Shown here: positions 32,901-44,939 of the stretch, one piece after another
Numbering within the stretch: the first letter of the stretch is position 1
How the letters are laid out: every line of letters begins with the position of its first letter
Source of the DNA: Escallonia rubra
Taxonomy: Eukaryota > Streptophyta > Magnoliopsida > Escalloniales > Escalloniaceae
Length of the DNA stretch: 64,000 nt
Assembly (NCBI GenBank): GCA_033065855.1
Contig: JAVXUO010000624.1
Span: forward strand, 1-64,000
Direction: 5' to 3'
Notes under the pieces: generated by a model
What the model was told of the DNA's origin: nothing
Databases searched by the model: none
What the model saw: only the letters and a program-made list of their open reading frames with translations
Made by a program: the position numbers and the translations under genes

Positions 32901-34513
32901 AATGTGACAACGGACAATTCGGCCTCTTGATGCCTGCCTATGCAAATGCCTGTGACCAGCTGCACCACAACGCCACCTCCCGCGACCTGCCTTCATGTGT
33001 CACCGTCCTCATCCTTGGTACCGAATGCTCGAGCGGATATTCTGAAGGCCGATAGTCTGGAAAGCACTCGTACAAATATCTCTGCAGGAACATCCAGTCC
33101 ACGTATGTCACCACCTGATACTGCCCGTGCGACCGCTTCACATCATTCACAAACTGATCCAGCCGTGAATACATGGTGCCAAGATACACGGGAGCCAGCC
33201 CGACACGCTTCCCATGCGCCATCCGAATCGCCAGGGGAATCACCCTCGGAGAAATACCATCCTCTGGCGTCCCCTCAAACACAAATCTACAAACACACAG
33301 CAACTCATTATACATGGCATCAAATAACATATCACATATGCAAGCATACAATTAATTGACAGTACAATGCTCACCTCGATAAGAACATCGTCAAGAATGC
33401 CACCATCTCATACCGCTCATCCTTGTGATACGGCCCCATCACGAAATGGGCGGCATTGCCCAACCTCAGCCCCGACCTCGCCTGAGCCGTCCCATAGAAC
33501 AATCAGAGCCACCCACCGTACGTCCCCTTTCGGTGCTGCCTCGTCCCCGACAAAATATCATGTAGCTGCATCTGCAACAACCGCTCTTCACCACTAAGCG
33601 GCGTCACATGCGCATCCAGCTCTCAATGCATCGGTAGCCCTGTCAACATCAGTACATCCAGCAGCGTCGGCCCAATCTCTCCAAACTCAGTCACAAAGGT
33701 ATGTGACTGCGTGCTCCACCTCGACAGCAGAAGGGTTATCCCGGGCGTATCTCTATACAACTCCAGTCCCCTCCCGGTAATATCTATCGCCGACAGTAAT
33801 CCCAACGTCTGCAATAGCGCCGACCATCACAGCGTCTCCACCATATGCTCGCACCAGAAGTCCCACCCAATCGGCATCGCACTATGGCCCTTGAAAACCA
33901 CAGGCGACCAGGGTATATCCTCCCTCTCCACCAACAACCCCGCAACATATCTCGGCGACATCACGGGCGCCTCCTCCCAGCTCGAAGCCTGCACATATGG
34001 TGATGGTACCCGCAGCTCCTCTCCCATCGATGAACCACTCCACAAAACCGTGAAAGCACTATCGGCCACCCGGATGGCCAGCTCCTGGTCAGGTATGACC
34101 GATACTACTCCATTGACTCCCAGCAGCGTATTCATCTTGTCCAGATCTGGATCATATGTTCTCACCGACGCATCGTCAAAAGTCAATGGCACTTCTGTCT
34201 CCCCGCCTGGCACAGCTGTGGCCTCATCTGTCTGCAGCGCGGGCATCAGTTCCGTTGTTACGACCTGCGATGCGCTAGCTGCCGCACCTTGCAACTTCGC
34301 CCATATTTTCTGCTTCAACTTTTTCAAAACCGGCATCAGCTCGGTAGACGTGGCTCTAGCCCCGGCCCCTGGCCCCGTCAACCCCCCTACTGCCGCCGAC
34401 CCCCCTTCCACCCTTCCTCTTCCCCCCGAGCCTGCAGCACCCGCCGATGTCCCCTGGCTGGCCGACCCCCCTGGGGTGGCCGACCCTCCCCGAGCGGCCG
34501 ACCCCCCTCCCAT
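32830..34513 (-). pseudogene. Antisense PMD gene of the TAT-like element
   Basis: Runs opposite to the retroelement. It starts with a Gly/Ser/Ala-rich segment (from 34513), then LPMH-type PMD motifs: LLSAIDITGRGLELY, LLLSRWSTQSHTF, EFGEIGPTLLDVLMLTGLP (33814-33623). After a predicted 88-bp intron (33374-33287, GTGAGC..TTGTAG) comes VYLGTMYSRLDQF and WMFLQRYLYECFPDYRP (to 32938). Stops near 33827, 33620 and 33490 interrupt it. Grande-type TAT elements of grasses carry an antisense PMD gene (gene23) in the same position. The intron suggests its own promoter and transcript, separate from the genomic RNA. Broken here. Confidence 0.75.
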
Positions 34514-34610
34514 TTCCTCCCTCTCTTCCCTTCCCCATCTTTCCCCGACGCTGGCCGACCCCCCAGGGGCGACCGACCCACTCCGTGAGGCCGACCCCCC
34601 TCCCCTGTCC
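34440..34610. repeat. GGCCGACCCCCC repeats in antisense gene 5' region
   Basis: GGCCGACCC recurs about seven times (also singly near 32165 and 32300). It is the reverse complement of the GGGTCGGCC minisatellite of the 3' LTR. On the minus strand it encodes the Gly/Ser-rich start of the PMD protein. Confidence 0.75.
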
Positions 34611-34759
34611 CCTCTCTCCTCCCTCCTCCCTCCTTCCCCTTCCCCCTTCTTTCCCTCTCCCCACCAATGCCGACCCCATGGCCACGCCGCCCCTCTTCAC
34701 CGGCCGAACCCTCGACCACTTGCTTTCCCTCTATTTTCTCTCATCTCTCTCTTGAATAA

Positions 34760-35124
34760 AGTTTACAAATGAGGGTTATTGCACAATTCCCCTCCCTCCT
34801 TCACTATTGGGGTGGGCCATCTTTCAATCTCAACCACCCATTCAAAATTCAAAACAAATATTTTTCCCGCCAAAACCCAACAGCTTTATTTTCAAACAGT
34901 TAAGCCTTTTCATGCTTAATTTCTTTTGGCGCGCTGTGTTTCCACTAAACAAAATCGTCACAACTTTTTTCCACATAATTCATAATTACCACTAGCCAAA
35001 TTTGCATAACAAATTCTTATTTGCTATTTTACAAAGTGACGCGACCTGATCGCAAGTAACACCGTTTATACGTGCGACGCCCGCTCGAGCTGCCCCTCCG
35101 CGCACACCACACGCATGGGGCTTA
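34760..35124. other. Spacer before the 3' LTR of the TAT-like element
   Basis: AT-rich then GC-rich sequence with no gene. It should hold the polypurine tract and the promoter of the antisense gene; the only purine run beside the LTR is GCATGGGG (35114-35120). No TATA box is evident on the minus strand. Confidence 0.45.
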
Positions 35125-36871
35125 TGTTCCCAACCTTTTCGGATCGCACCCCAGGGCTCGTTAAGGGACCCATTTTGCGTGACACATCATCCATTCGCTA
35201 GTCAATTATTCAACGCCATCAGCCGGTCAAAGTATCTCCCTTCGAACATTCACAGACAATTAGGTTGTTTGTCGCTATCATTGCTTGGAAGAATGCAAAT
35301 CCCCCGAGGGGGTCGGCCACTTCCCTAAGAAGGGTGTCGGCCACCTCCTTAAAGAAGGGGTCGACCACCTCCTTAAAGGGGGGGTCGGCCATCCTCTTTA
35401 AGGAGGCGTCGGCCACCCTCTTTAAGAGGGGGTCGGCCACCATCTTTAAGGAGGGGTCGGCCACCTCCTTAAAGAAGGGGTCATCCACCCTATTCAAAAG
35501 GGGGTCAGCCACCCTTGTCTTGGGGGGGGGGGAGGCTGCTGACCCCTTTGGCATCTCACTCAATGCACTCTCTACAGTGCTCACTCACCACCAGTGGTCG
35601 CATGACGCTCGTTGTCACCTGCGCGTCGTCGTCGCGACAACCGTCACTCGCGGCCATGCATTGTCATCTGGGTACCGTCTCCGCGACAACTATCACATGC
35701 GCGCTCTTTAACACTCGTCACCGGGCCCATGTGCCGTGCCACTTTCATGACGTGCCCTGGCACCAGGTATTGTCTCGCGACGGTAGCCGTCGCGCCCATG
35801 CACCACAATCGTGTTACATGTTTTCGGGGGACTCCGACACGAGGACCCCTCGTAGCGGAATGGACTCCTTACCCTAAAGTCACCGCCACCACGGGATGGG
35901 CTCATTACCTTAAAGCCATCGCCGTCGCAATCACGGGGGGCTCCTGCACGAGAACCCCTCACAACGGATGGACTCATTACCTTAAAGCCATCGTCGTCAC
36001 AATCAGGGGGGGCTCCGGCACGAGGACCCCTCGTAGCAGGATGGACTCGTTACCACAAAGCTATCACCGCCTGGTTTGACTTGCGTGACTCTGAGCACTG
36101 AGCTGCGAGCATGTCCGTTCATGTTACCGTTGATCGTTGACACCACCAGGGAAATGACCCCCGGGTCACTCCGGGATGTGAGCATGTCCTTGGAAGGCAT
36201 CGCGCCTAGTCTGCTTGACAGTTGGCTACAGGGGCAACCCTCACCGCTGTCAGGTTCTCTGCCCGTCTCTTGACGCACCTCATGGGATTCAGTAAGGGCT
36301 TGGACCGGTGGATGGGGCAACGGGCTTACTTTGATCATGCTACCGCGGTGTGGTCAGTCTTCTCAGACAGGCAAAGAGATGCTGAAAGGGCAGGGTAGCA
36401 CGAATTTGGGGACCGGCAGTCCAACAGAGAATCGGTACTTCCCCCCCTGTGACGTGTCACTCCCTGGGGACGACACGTGTCGGCTGATGACACATGCACA
36501 TCTTTGCCTATAAATAGTGGACTCTGGAGCTCATTAAAGGGACCTCTCTCTCATTTGACATTTTCACTTTCTCTCTCTAAAAACCTATTCTCTCTAAAAT
36601 TCTAGTGAGAGAAACACATTTGGACTTCTGACATCGGACCCCTGACGTTGCACCCCTGACTTGGACCTCGACTTGGATTGTCGACTGCCGGCCCTATTCG
36701 TCGTCGCCCTGCCTGCGCAGCGCTGCCAGCCCTCGCGGCCTGTTTAGGGAGCCTTGCTCTCAGCCCTTACTCCGTCCTTGTTGTCTCTCACTTTGCATAC
36801 GTGGAAGCTGAAACGGACGGCAGCCTTTGTGGCAGCTCCACATATATATTAACCCGCTTTCCTTGGCATCA
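35125..36871 (+). repeat. 3' LTR of TAT-like element
   Basis: 1747 bp; begins TGTTCCCAACC, ends CCTTGGCATCA. Clearly diverged from the 5' LTR in length, repeats and many bases, much more than expected for two LTRs of one young element. It contains a TATA box near 36510. Confidence 0.8.
35308..35520. repeat. GGGGTCGGCCACC minisatellite in 3' LTR
   Basis: About nine units of 22-28 bp (GGGTCGGCCACCTCCTTAAAG and variants). The 5' LTR has only two such motifs, near 27255-27290. Confidence 0.85.
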
Positions 36872-38773
36872 GGGTGTAGGTGTGGCAACTGTGAGTATGT
36901 GGGGTTCGTGGGGCTGTGAGTGTACTCGAGTTTGTGAGTGCAAAATAACAAGGAAGAAGAAAAGAGGTGGGTCACTGATGCGTAGTGATACTTGTACAAG
37001 CACGAGTATATTTCGGATTAGCGTTAGACACGACATGAGCATTGAATAACATACGTTGATCGTTAGCATTCAAAATTTCACAGTGGAGTACATTAGGCCA
37101 TATTAGAATTTACGGCAAAAGTTTATTATTTTCTGAAATCACATGTATTTTTAGTATTTTCTATAGTTTCAGATTCATAAAAAGTCTTTTGGAGCCTTTA
37201 AACCCTGAAAATGCTATGGGAAAAATTATAGTAATGTCTTTATGGTATAAATAAGACACATTTTGGATATGTTTATTTTTGGAGTTCATTTTTTATGGTT
37301 TCTGTATCGCATTGATTTTAGCAAAATGAATAATTTTAAAAAACATTTAATGCCTTTTTATTTCTGATTTAAATTTCTATACATATTTTTAATCTGTTAC
37401 AAAAATTATGGGACTTTATTTTTAGCTAGAAGAAAGTTTGGCAATTTATGGGTTTTTATCGCATTTAAAGAAATTATCTTAATTCAAAAAATTCATATTT
37501 TGACTTTTTATAATGTTTTAAGCTATAAAAGTTTTTTATTTTTATTTATAATTAATTTAGAATAATGTTGCGCATTAAGTAGTGTACGAGATTTTCGGGG
37601 TAGGTTGGCCGTGTGAAAAATCGCTCCGAATTTCATCATTTTAGAGTAGAGAAATGGGTAGGCTGTGGATAGTTATATTAAGATTTTAATACGATAGCAT
37701 GAATAGCGTTCTGAGAAATGACTTTGCCAACCTAGGTTAACCTCGAGGATTTGATCACAAAAATTATGGGACTTTATTTTTAGCTAGAAGAAAGTTTGGC
37801 AATTTATGGGTTTTTATCGCATTTAAAGAAATTATCTTAATTCAAAAAATTCATATTTTGACTTTTTATAATGTTTTAAGCTATAAAAGTGTTTTATTTT
37901 TATTTATAATTAATTTATAATAATGTTGCGCATTAAGGAGTGTACGAGATTTTCGGGGTAGGTTGGCCGCGTGAAAAACCGCTCTGAATTTCATCATTTT
38001 AGAGTAGAGAAATGGGTAGACTGTGGATAGTTATATTAAGATTTTAATATAATAGTATGAATAGTGTTATGATAAATGATTTTGCCAACCTAGATTAACC
38101 TCGAGGATTTGATCGAAATCGTTTTTAGCTTCAGCACTTGGATCGAGGTAAGACATATTGACATGAGTTATTGTATTAAGGAGTTTAAGGATGGTCTGTT
38201 GTTGTCGGGAGATGCTAGTACATTGAGGGTCTAGCTAGTATTCATATGCATATGTAACTACAGTGTTATTGAGCATCGCCTTTGTGGCTTTGCTATGTGA
38301 TTACCTTGCACTGCCTGTGTGACTTTGCATATCACTCATGTTCAATATCATCTGTATTGTTTCAGTGTAATCGAAAGTGTATCTATCGATTTCTGATTTT
38401 GAGAAATTGAAATTTGTCCATATTGTCATTGATATAAATTTATCTATATCGTTTGTATTCTCTACTGAACTTTGAGCGACCTTATTGAGTTCTTGAAAGC
38501 TCACTCCCTTTTTATGTTCCCTTCTGCAGGTATTAACCATCAATAGATTATTGGATTGGTTAGAGCCGGATAATGGAGTTGGTTTATTTTTTTATTATGC
38601 TGTTCTTAAACACCCGTGAGGGAATCAATATGTAACTCACTAAATTGAGTACTTTAATCTAGTCTTTGCACTCTGATATATGTATTGGGGTTTTTCTTAT
38701 CAAATTGAGGTGATTGAATGGTTAAGTATCAATCGAGTGAGTGTTAACATTCTGAAAATTCCGGGATGTTACA
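36872..38773 (+). repeat. 3' LTR remnant of Tekay-like element
   Basis: Matches 20652-20701 plus 24496-26263 of the 5' LTR: it begins GGGTGTAGGTGTGGCAAC and ends CGGGATGTTACA. The first half of the LTR is missing. It lacks the hAT, so it shows the empty hAT site. It has a private 357-bp tandem duplication and lacks about 240 bp found at 25370-25610. Confidence 0.88.
37399..38113. repeat. 357-bp tandem duplication in Tekay 3' LTR
   Basis: ACAAAAATTATGGGAC at 37399 and again at 37757, with nearly identical sequence to GAGGATTTGATC in both. The 5' LTR has one copy. Confidence 0.88.
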
Positions 38774-38778
38774 TCTAT
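38774..38778. repeat. 5-bp target duplication, right (TCTAT)
   Basis: Pairs with 17266-17270. Confidence 0.9.
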
Positions 38779-38849
38779 AGGCCGGGTCCTTATTTATTGA
38801 TTAGTTACTTTGTATATTTGTGAACCGTATATAATCTGAAAATTTTGCA

Positions 38850-38851
<2 letters not shown>

Positions 38852-38888
<37 letters not shown>

Positions 38889-38897
38889 ATATATATA
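38852..38897. repeat. (TA)n microsatellite
   Basis: About 45 bases of TA with one C. Unlike two other TA tracts in the window, it carries no MULE insertion. Confidence 0.9.
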
Positions 38898-39015
38898 TGA
38901 AAACCAATTCTAAACATTATAAAACTCAACCTAGCTATTCAATGTACTAACTTATTAGGACTTGGTTCTAACTATTGTATGCTTGAAATGTCTCTCTAAT
39001 ATGAATTTAAAAAAA

Positions 39016-40238
39016 GGGCTAATTACAGCAGTATCCCTGAGCTTAGGGTGAAATTACAGTCAAGGACAATAAGTTTCAAAATGTAACACTCGGGTCCATT
39101 CGTTAGGGTTCCGTCCAAAAAGTGTATTTTTTTGATGATGTCATAATTACGTATTTTTAAAATGACAATACTGCCCTTGTACTGTATATTTTTAAATTAA
39201 GATTTTCAAACCCTAATTTGAAAATTAGGATTTTTTAAATTAGGGTTTACAAATACTAATTCCAAGATTATGGTTTCACACACACCCCGCCGCCGCCCCC
39301 CCCCTCCCCCCACCCCGCCGTGCACCACCTTCACATCATCCCAACACCACGACACCATCTCAACCAACAACCAAACCCACCACCAAATGTTACATCCATG
39401 TATATCGAGCTTTCCTCCTTTAATGCCGCAGATCTAAAAAATATCCAGGTGAACTCTGACTATCCACATCATCAAAGCGTACTGTACTCACGAGTTTTGC
39501 TGAGCCACCACAAAAGGACCGACAGTGAGATATGACCAGCTTACCCACCATTGTGGACAGATGAATGTTCTTTGAGTCAATTTCTCTTTGCATCAGTCAA
39601 CGACATCAAACAGTGGGCCTTCAGCCGGCTTTGATCAACCCGTATCTTATTCCTTTCCTGGGGCTATCCCTCTACACACAGATGTTAATTGAATCAATTG
39701 ATTGGTGGTTGTGGGTGTGGAAGTGGGGACGATGTCGGTGCTATGGAAATGGTATCGCATACGGTGCGGGTGAGGGACGAGCTACGGCGCTGCTACGGGT
39801 TTCGGCGACGGAGGGGGTTGAGACAGGATTGGGAGAAGAAGGGGGTTGATGGCGGTGTGGTCTAACGGAGGTGGCTGCCGAGGGGATGGGCATAGGGAAC
39901 TCTTGGTGGCCTGTGGGTGAGGTGGGAGGAGTAACAACGGGTGGGGTGGGGGGGAGGGTGGCGACGAAGTCGGTCAGGAAGGGTGGGGGAAGAGAGAGAG
40001 AGAGAGTAAAGTTCTAATTTAAATTAGGGTTTTCTTTTCTGATTTTCTTTTTTAAAAAGAGGTAATGGCATTTGAAAAAAAATAACTTTCCAACATAAGG
40101 GCAATAAAGTCATTTTGTTAAAACCGTTAGGTTTTTTTAAGATTCCGTCTGGTCAACGGACATAAGTGTAATTTGTCCAAACTATTGTCCTTGCCTGTAA
40201 TTATACCATAACCTCAGGGACATAAGTGTAATTAGCCC
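39016..40238. mobile_element. Second Pack-MULE-like element
   Basis: 1.22 kb with imperfect TIRs beginning GGGCTAATTACA (left TATCCCTGAGCTTAGGGT, right in inverted form TGTCCCTGAGGTTATGGT). Flanked by TTTAAAAAA on both sides (39006-39014 and 40239-40247, boundary uncertain by one A), a plausible 9-bp duplication. The interior (39270-40010) has a C-rich start, a protein-like but short open stretch and a G-rich end, with no transposase; probably captured host sequence of unknown origin. A non-MULE element is possible because the duplication is low-complexity. Confidence 0.65.
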
Positions 40239-40247
40239 TTTAAAAAA

Positions 40248-42440
40248 TTTATATCCAAAAAATGAAAATTACGTATTGGATTCAGTGGAGAAAATGGTGT
40301 TGCAATTGAAATATAAACAACCTATTAGATTTATGACAAAAAAGAATGATCGAACAATTGATATAAATTTGGATTCGGTCCTTACTTTAAATTGATCAAT
40401 TTTGCAAGGATGATAAGTGTTATATTCATAATCCTATATAATTTAAAACTTAATTTTGATATTTAAAAAACTCAACCTAATCAATAAGATCAGTTATTAG
40501 GACTTACTTTTGATTATTGTATTCTTAAAATTACTCTCCAATATGAATATAATAATTAATATATTCAAATACAAAAGTATTAAATTTAGAGGAAAAAATG
40601 ATAATACAATTGGGATAAAAATGTGTGCGGGCGCGCGTGCGCCTGTTTATGTATTTGGTACAAGTAGACAACACTACAACACAATCTACTCATTTTTCTT
40701 TAAAGTTACAGCTCAAAGAAATCAAAGAAAACATAACTGTGTAAATACTACATACGTATTGCATGACAATCTAATCACACCTCCAATTTTAGTCGTGTAT
40801 GACATGATAAGATGTTTATATATTATTTACGTATGTCGATAAGTTAGTGATTCTTGAACTACTGATTCATGATGAAAATAAGAAAAGACTATGATCTTTG
40901 TGATTCCAAACATAAAGAACTCTTAATCTAACTTTTCTAGCTAAGGGAAGTAATCGTACCATAGCCTTGCTAGGTTACTTTTGTTGTTCTTCCAATAGAT
41001 CGTAACCAAAATTTTGATATTTCATTTAAGTTACTTGGTTTTTAATTTGGCACTCATCTTATCTATTATAGCTCAAAACAAGTTTCTTATAGGCAAAACC
41101 TCTCTTACCGGCAAATGCAGTTTTAGCAAAAGTAGGTATACATTTTATAAGATGTTAATTTATTTTTTATTTAATGTTATGTGGTATGCATTACTACACC
41201 TTTTAGAGCTTTATAATATATTTTACGAACCAACATGAGTTTGACTCGGGTTTCAGGGCTATAATATAAGGATAGCCAAAGCAAGAAACGTAATGATAAC
41301 TTCTTCATTCGACACGTCATCACATTATATTTTTAATGTAATATAAGATTTATAAAAACTATATGTTCAACATATTAGTGTCGTCTGAAGATATCCAGAA
41401 ATTATTTTGGTTGGGGTTTTTTTATTCATAATTAATAGATTCAAGAATAGTAAACATCCAAATTAGTAAGTCTTATGCAATTAGGAAAACAATTCAAAAT
41501 ATTCTAAATTTGTAACTAACCAATACAGTAAAGCTCTATACCATGAAATAATTACCTATAAAAAATTACTTAAGTGATTTAATAAGAGAATTCATACTTA
41601 ATAAACATGTAAATTAATGATATTAGTTAACGTATAGTCAATGATTTTGTTACGCTAAGGTTTTGCGCTTTTCTGTTAAGTCATGTTGCTTAGATGTGGA
41701 AACATCATGTATTTTGTCACGTTATCTTTAGCTGCATAATAAGGTGTGCACAAGCATGTGTCAATATAAGCACTTGCATAAGTCTAGTATAAGCCGATGT
41801 ATTCATAAAAGATAGTGGATAACGCATGAGTTAAATGTAACTAATTTTATGTTGGAAAGATTTTAACAAATCCTTTTATATGGTGTTCTTATGCTTTGAG
41901 TATTTAAGCTCTTAAGCATTATTTATTCAACCTTAGGAATATATGAACATATTATGACTCTTTTTTTTTCTACTTATTCTCCTAAAGATACTCTCTAATA
42001 CCAAAAAATAGTAACTAGATATCTAGAAAATAGAATTGAAACAACATCTTAAATGATATTAGTTATGTTGTAATTAAGTTACTCTTTAACTAGATTAAGA
42101 AGCTTACTATATTTTAAGATATATTTAACTTAGTAAGCATGTTCACTAAATTATTTATCAAATTTTGGTTAAATTTTAATCAACAAATTGCTTACTACGA
42201 GGGTCTGAGTATGTTTTAAAGTCATGTTGGTAAAACTTTTCAAACCATGTATAATTTCCTCAAGCAATACATTATTGCCTCGTGCAATAAGTATTGATCT
42301 TATTTTTTTGTTCAATGTGTTTGTCATATTACTAAATCTAATTTTTTTCAGATGGGTTAATTGTTGGAGCACCACTTATTTCCAACATAAGGGGTATTAT
42401 TATGTATGTTAGTAATTCTTCCGGGGTAAGACAACACGAA
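40248..42440. other. Gene-free AT-rich region with an old local duplication
   Basis: 40440-40620 is a diverged copy of 38900-39010 plus 40248-40320 (shared ACTCAACCTA, TTATTAGGACTT, CTCTCYAATATGAAT). No convincing gene, RNA or TE terminus in the rest. Confidence 0.5.
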
Positions 42441-43846
42441 TTTAAAGTGTTGCTCCACACAATTTGCCTGCTAAGAGACCTTTTAAGATGTCCAGCATAG
42501 GTGAAACACCACATATTTTATGCTTTTACATGTTATAATATACAAGTAAGTTAATAATCACTACATACTAACCAAAGTCCCAAAAGGCTTACCAAGTCCT
42601 GATGAATGGGAGGTAGTTGGATACATGATTGAATTTTTGGAGATACTTCACTGATCTACCGTTCTATTTTTGGAAATGTTTAGTACTATGGTGAAAAAAT
42701 GGACTTCATGTTTTCAAAGTTTTGTTCAGAATTGCCTACGGTATTTGTTGTTGCCATTGCTTTAGATCCTGATTCAAGTTATATAATGTAAATTTTGTAG
42801 TTACAGAAGTTTCAGGTAAAACAAGTTATTGGTCAATCTGCATCAAAAGAGCTTTCAGAATCGGTAAGTTCGCCGTTCCAACAAATTTAGAACTATTATC
42901 AAAGTTTATGGACATGCACGTGCCCGCTACATCATTGAGCGCTGAAATATAATATACGGCTCGTACCTTAAGGGTATAGAAGATTTAGTGCAAAAACAAC
43001 CAAGATTGGAAGAACATTGTCCAAGGTTTATCTTCATTTCCTTCTTTTAATCACATTGGCTTATATGCAATTACTAAGCAAAAACGGTTGATTTATTAAC
43101 TTTTTGAAAATAAAATGAAAAAACTTATCATGTTTCATCCCAAATTGCACATGATAATCCACCGGTGCTAGCCTCCACAATTACTCCAGACACGTGTTTT
43201 TTAGCGAGTGAGAGGGTATTGGATGACATGTGCATTCATCTTAACCCTAGGTCATTGGAGTTATGCATTTGTTGGAAGGATTATCTAGATGCTAACTACC
43301 GGGAGCAAGATAAACCAACAGATGATAGGTAAAGCATCAATTCAATCGCCGAAGATCTTAAAGGTGATAGGGTTATTTCTTCATCTTTTTCGTTTCTTAA
43401 CTTTTTAAGATTTCTTTTCTCAACATGTAGTTTGCATTGTCCCCCTATATATTTAAAAAAAAAATCAAACATGTTTAAAATATGAAATGTTAATTAACCA
43501 TAATGATTAGGTAACTTTACCTTTTTTCGGGCAATTAATGTTTTACACATACAAAAATATATGTAACATGAAAAGTTTGTTTACAAGTAGCCGGACCCAA
43601 GCCCAGATTAAAGGAGGAGGGCCTAATAATTATTTTTTCATAAAATCAAGTTTCTTGCAAAATCAAAAAGGGTCTGAACTAATCTAAATTATAGTTTTGG
43701 GCTGAGGGCTTGGATTAGGGCTGGGCCCTCATAATTAAGAGTGAGCCCAACCCAACTCACCCTCCGCCCAAGCCTGACTCGACTTGCTACTCTGCAAGAG
43801 CTCACGAGGCAAAAACTGGGCCGACCCGACCCATTTGACAACCATA
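42440..43846 (+). mobile_element. Decayed hAT fragment
   Basis: Patches of a transposase related to the one at 21421-22515 appear in the same order: DEWEVVGYMIEFLEI (near 42600), VVAIALDPDSSYI (near 42745), ASERVLDDMCIHLNP and LELCICWKDYLDANYREQDK (43200-43320). Many stops and frameshifts. The right end is a degenerate TIR (ATTTGACAACCATA, about 43833-43846) after GGGCC-poor but GACCCGACC-rich subterminal sequence. The left end and the BED finger are missing. Confidence 0.78.
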
Positions 43847-44423
43847 GCTGCAGCCTGCAAGTTGGGTGTGGGAGATGAAGGTTTATGTGGGGCTCTTTCG
43901 GTGGACAAATTAGTGATCTTTTAGCCTTACCCTTCTCCTTTTGGTCAAATAGGACCCGCGTAACAATTTCCGTTCACGGAAGGTCTTGTAGGATGCATAT
44001 TTTTTCGTAAAGACTTAATAGGTTCTAGAAAAAGAAAATGGATCGAGTGGGTTATGAATGCAAACTTAAGGGGCGTTGGATACCCTTGTCACATATAGGA
44101 TTTGTTTGAAAGATCCATTTCATGTGATAGAGTTCTTTATCTGACCATGTTAGTCAATGTATGCTTTATTTTTGTGTCAGTTATCATGTCTTTGTTTTAT
44201 GTGCTTGTTGTCATTCTAAAAAGGGAAACATTTGAAAGGCCCTAATTATACTGGCTAGAAATGGAACTTGGATGTTGTTCTCGTCTCTCAGGAATACATA
44301 GTTTGTGCTTGAATCTTGCCCCGAGGAACCTGCTCCTAGTACTCTGTGTGTTGTGTGAGCGGACCATGCTAAGTGGGTCGAGGCCAAATGTAGAATAAAC
44401 TTTTGCTGCTACCCTCCTTACAG
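43847..44423. other. Unassigned sequence
   Basis: No gene or repeat recognised. Confidence 0.45.
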
Positions 44424-44608
44424 GAAGATAGCCGCAACACTTCCTATAATGGCAATTGATGGTCCCTAAATATAGTCAGTGACATTTCTGCTAACACTTT
44501 TAGCGATCAAATTTTTAACAGTAAATTTTTAGCGTCGTTAAATAAAGCACTAATAATATTTAATGGTAATTAATTGTCACTATACAGGGAATTATAGCTA
44601 TCTTCTTA
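44424..44608. mobile_element. Possible foldback MITE
   Basis: About 185 bp whose two arms fold on each other imperfectly: AAGATAGC...ATAATGGCAATTGATGG at the left against AAGATAGCTATAATTCC...GTGACAATTAATTACC at the right (inverted). TTTTAGCG motifs lie in the middle. No clear target duplication. Confidence 0.4.
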
Positions 44609-44939
44609 CAATCCACGTAACAACCAAAATCTTTACTTTAAATGACCATTTCTAAGTCCTCATGTGCTTGTTTGTCTTGACCACGACTTATGCAGGCGGC
44701 AAAGCGGACAGTAAAAGAGATGGTTGGGCAGGGGAGGTGGAGTATAAGTTGAAGAGAGGTAACTTGTAAAAGGAAATGAACTTTGGTTTGTATGTTGAAG
44801 ATATTACAAAGGGTTGAAATTCTAACAAGAATCTTTTATCACGAATAAAGTAACAAAATAATAAGAAATCGACATTAGTATAAACTGAATCAAATTGAGG
44901 ATCACAAATATCTTATAAATTGATCTTCAAAATCAAATA

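Larger units (their letters stand above)
27079..36871 (+). mobile_element. TAT-like (Grande/Ogre-type) LTR element without pol
   Basis: LTRs at 27079-29145 and 35125-36871 (TGTTC...GGCATCA), a primer site resembling the TGGCGACTCTGCTGGGGA type used by TAT/Ogre elements (TGGAGACCCTGCTAGGGA at 29149), a decayed gag, no protease/RT/integrase, and an antisense PMD gene in the long 3' internal region. That is the layout of TAT elements with an extra antisense gene, minus pol. The bases before the 5' LTR (TATGT) and after the 3' LTR (GGGTG) do not match. Confidence 0.8.
17271..38773 (+). mobile_element. Tekay/Del-like Gypsy LTR retrotransposon with nested insertions
   Basis: The LTR starts TGTAATGCCCCGAA and ends CGGGATGTTACA (TGTAA/TTACA ends), followed by the tRNA-Met primer site TGGTATCAGAGC at 26266. 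These features fit Tekay/Del chromoviruses, which have long LTRs. The 5-bp duplication TCTAT flanks both ends, so all 21.5 kb belong to one insertion. It contains a SINE, a Pack-MULE, a hAT and a TAT-like retrotransposon. No gag-pol of its own remains: only 815 bp of internal sequence survives after the 5' LTR, and the 3' LTR lacks its first half. Lineage assignment rests on termini only. Confidence 0.85.

Noticed and set aside
33711-34772. 353-codon plus-strand frame
   Set aside because: It is the complement of the antisense PMD gene; the minus strand has recognisable PMD motifs and this strand has none.
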